This document shows positions 34,053 to 35,494 of a DNA stretch of 35,494 bases, one piece after another (the stretch's first letter is position 1; each line of letters starts with the position of its first letter). The notes under the pieces were generated by a model that did no database searches, had not been told where the DNA came from, and saw only the letters and a list, made by a program, of their open reading frames with translations. The translations under genes and the position numbers were made by a program. This stretch comes from Thermaceae bacterium (GTDB lineage: Bacteria > Deinococcota > Deinococci > Deinococcales > Marinithermaceae), in the NCBI GenBank assembly GCA_015519965.1, contig WIAM01000061.1, positions 1-35,494 of the forward strand, read 5' to 3'.

Positions 34053-35096
34053 TCAGCCGGCGATGAGCACCACTTTGGTCGCCTTTCGCTCGGCAAAGAG
34101 GCGGTAGCCCTTTGGGGCCTCCTCGAGGGGCAGGCGGTGGCTGATGATCACGGTGGGGTCGATCCGCCCCGCCGCCACCAGGGCTAAGGTGGCGTCGATG
34201 TCGCGGTGAATGTTGGCCACCCCGAGGTGGAAGTGAATCGCTTTAGTAAAGCTGCTCATCAAGGGAAAGGCGAAGGTTTCCTCGGCGCTGACCCCGACCG
34301 CCGAGATTCGCCCCCCACCGCGCACCAGGTCGAAGGCGAGTTCGAGCGTTTGGCTCCCGCCCACCGCTTCGATCACCACGTCGGCCCCCTCGCCGCCGGT
34401 CTCGGCCATCACCCGGGAAACGGGGTTCGACTTGCCCGCGTCGATGGGGATGGCGCCGAGGCGCTCGGCGAGCGCGAGCCGCTTTTCGATGAGATCGATA
34501 GCCAGCGTTTTGGCCGCCCCGAAGACCTGAGCGCTCTGGATGGCGAAGATCCCGACGGGACCGCAGCCGATCACCGCGCAACGCTCCCCGGGCCTGAGCC
34601 CTGCGTTTTTGACGGCGCCGAAGGCGGTGGTCAGGATGTCCCCGGCGAAGATGGCTTGCTCGTCGCTCAGGCCGGCGGGAATGGGGCGCAGGTTCACGTC
34701 GGCATAGGGGATGCGGACCAGTTCCGCCTGGGCCCCGGGAAGGTTACCGAAAGCGAGGCCGTAGCCCAGCACCCCGCCGCGCTCGCACTGGTGGTAATCC
34801 CCACGGCGGCAGGCCCGGCAGTGGCCGCAGGCGATGTGGAACGTCCCCACCACCCGGTCGCCCTTTTTGAAGGCCCGGACCGCCGGGCCCACGCTTTCAA
34901 CCACCCCCACGAACTCGTGCCCCAGCACGGTTCCGGGGAGCATGCCGGGAATCTCGTCGTGGTAGAGGTGGAGGTCGGAGCCGCAGATCGCCGCCAGCGT
35001 GACCCGCACGATGGCGTCGGTGGGCTCTGTGACCTCTGGCTCAGGGACTTCCTCCACCCGGACGTCGTGCTTACCGTACCAGGTGACCGCCTTCAT
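34053..35096 (-). CDS. Zinc-dependent alcohol dehydrogenase (medium-chain family)
   Basis: The 347-residue enzyme has catalytic zinc ligands Cys38 (CGSD), His60 and Glu61 (GHEFVG), and a structural zinc site of Cys90, Cys93, Cys96 and Cys104 (CGHCRACRRGDYHQC). The NAD(P)-binding motif is VIGCGPVG near 172. The tetrameric medium-chain family oxidises alcohols, polyols or formaldehyde; the substrate is not evident, although the glutathione-independent formaldehyde dehydrogenase-like motif GSDLHLYH gives some hint. ATG 35096 has GGAAGG upstream and shares ATGA with the stop of the preceding SCP2-like gene, so the two are coupled. Confidence 0.92.
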   Translation of the reverse strand: MKAVTWYGKHDVRVEEVPEPEVTEPTDAIVRVTLAAICGSDLHLYHDEIPGMLPGTVLGHEFVGVVESVGPAVRAFKKGDRVVGTFHIACGHCRACRRGDYHQCERGGVLGYGLAFGNLPGAQAELVRIPYADVNLRPIPAGLSDEQAIFAGDILTTAFGAVKNAGLRPGERCAVIGCGPVGIFAIQSAQVFGAAKTLAIDLIEKRLALAERLGAIPIDAGKSNPVSRVMAETGGEGADVVIEAVGGSQTLELAFDLVRGGGRISAVGVSAEETFAFPLMSSFTKAIHFHLGVANIHRDIDATLALVAAGRIDPTVIISHRLPLEEAPKGYRLFAERKATKVVLIAG

Positions 35097-35494
35097 GCCC
35101 AACCTTCCGGAAAGCTGGCCTCCACTTGCGTGGCCGAGGCCACCAGCTCCCGAGCCGCGAGTACGAACGGCGCGAGCGAGGCCACGCTGCCCTTGGTTAG
35201 CTTGAGCTTGCCGCGCATGATGCCCGAGATCGGCTCGAGCTGGCCCTCGAGGACCTGTTTCCAGCTGTAAGGGTCGGCGGTGATGACGTAGGCCGCGTCC
35301 TCGAAATCCTCGGGCGTCGCCGCCCGGGCATCCCGGCACGCTCCGTGCCAGAGGTCGAGATACACCGCCCGGTCTTCCTGAATGCCAAGCGATGGATCGG
35401 CCTCGACCACCAGGATCAGCGCCCCCTCCCAGTTCGCCGCCGCCTTCCCGTAGGCCTCGCTGCCGTTGAGTTTCTCGCACCACGCCTTGGCCCA
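35093..35494 (-). CDS. SCP2 sterol-transfer-like protein (N-terminus cut by window)
   Basis: The frame is open from the window end (base 35494) down to the TGA at 35095-35093, giving 134 residues. The visible part has WAKAWCEKLNGSEAYGKAAANW, then VVEADPSL, RAVYLDLWHGACRDARAA and a closing GIMRGKLKLTKGSV, the SCP2-like lipid-binding core. Starts within the visible part (such as GTG 35410) cut the domain, so the true start lies outside. Such proteins may bind hydrophobic ligands; the role beside an alcohol dehydrogenase is unknown. Confidence 0.8.
   Translation of the reverse strand, partial: WAKAWCEKLNGSEAYGKAAANWEGALILVVEADPSLGIQEDRAVYLDLWHGACRDARAATPEDFEDAAYVITADPYSWKQVLEGQLEPISGIMRGKLKLTKGSVASLAPFVLAARELVASATQVEASFPEGWA

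Noticed and set aside
35411-35483. 476-residue version of the alcohol dehydrogenase from 35483
   Set aside because: The extra part is a shadow of the SCP2-like gene; the dehydrogenase begins MKAVTWYG at 35096.

Overview
The window is GC-rich (roughly two thirds G+C by eye) and densely coded on both strands. It comes from a member of the Thermaceae (Deinococcota). The clearest sign is the first gene, an RNA polymerase beta' subunit carrying the long chain of barrel-sandwich-like repeats near its N-terminus that is typical of Thermus beta'. Other signs agree: several genes appear to be leaderless (a TAnnnT -10 box ends 6-9 nt before the start codon), GTG and TTG starts are frequent, and a complete System I cytochrome c maturation operon and a maltodextrin operon are present. 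A marine relative such as Oceanithermus or Marinithermus is a reasonable guess, but the genus cannot be fixed from the sequence alone.

Layout. (1) 1-5842, plus strand: 3' part of rpoC, then a class II aldolase-like protein, a 69-residue unknown and a proline-iminopeptidase-like alpha/beta hydrolase whose nucleophile serine is replaced by glycine. (2) 5934-13070, plus strand: the cytochrome c maturation cluster ccdA-ccmA-ccmB-ccmC-ccmD-ccmE-ccmF-ccmG-ccmH and a last gene that joins a CcmI-like TPR protein to a c-type cytochrome domain. It ends in a strong terminator shared with the convergent next gene. (3) 13124-15877, minus strand: a long-form glucose-1-phosphate thymidylyltransferase, a lone FtsX-type ABC permease and a secreted 3D-domain protein. 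(4) 15947-17391: a small membrane protein converging on a lipoprotein, with interlocked stop codons. (5) 17464-21195, minus strand: alanine dehydrogenase, an exported DUF3108-like protein, an Asp23/Gls24 protein and the fatty-acid-kinase-type DAK protein FakA, all tightly coupled. A divergent Lrp/AsnC regulator has an operator-like palindrome at its promoter. (6) 21748-24343: truB and an rluB-family gene back to back with only 35 bp between them, then a CaCA-family cation antiporter. (7) 24441-25826, minus strand: a membrane-anchored ClpP/SppA-type serine protease and an unknown protein made of two similar halves, behind a near-consensus promoter. (8) 26012-33972, plus strand: maltodextrin operon with binding protein, two permeases (MalG unusually enlarged), a cytoplasmic GH13 neopullulanase-type enzyme and an exported multidomain GH13 alpha-amylase. 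No ATPase gene is present in it. (9) 34053-35494, minus strand: a zinc alcohol dehydrogenase and the 3' part of an SCP2-like gene.

How they work together. Region 2 makes holocytochrome c: CcmABCD loads heme on CcmE, CcmF with CcmH joins heme to apocytochrome, and CcdA with CcmG supplies reductant. Region 8 is a complete alpha-glucan route: the exported amylase cuts polymer, MalEFG imports maltodextrins (energised by an ATPase encoded elsewhere) and the cytoplasmic GH13 enzyme cuts them further. Region 5 couples alanine catabolism (ald with its Lrp-type regulator) to envelope and fatty-acid genes.

No tRNA, rRNA, insertion sequence, CRISPR array or phage gene was seen, and no gene-free stretch exceeds 300 bases; the longest is 25827-26011. 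There is no obvious new defence or mobile system. The most interesting points are molecular oddities: the CcmI-cytochrome fusion, the serine-less hydrolase, a CxxxC CcmG, a probable AUA start, a three-copy 3'-end hairpin element and the leaderless-promoter pattern.
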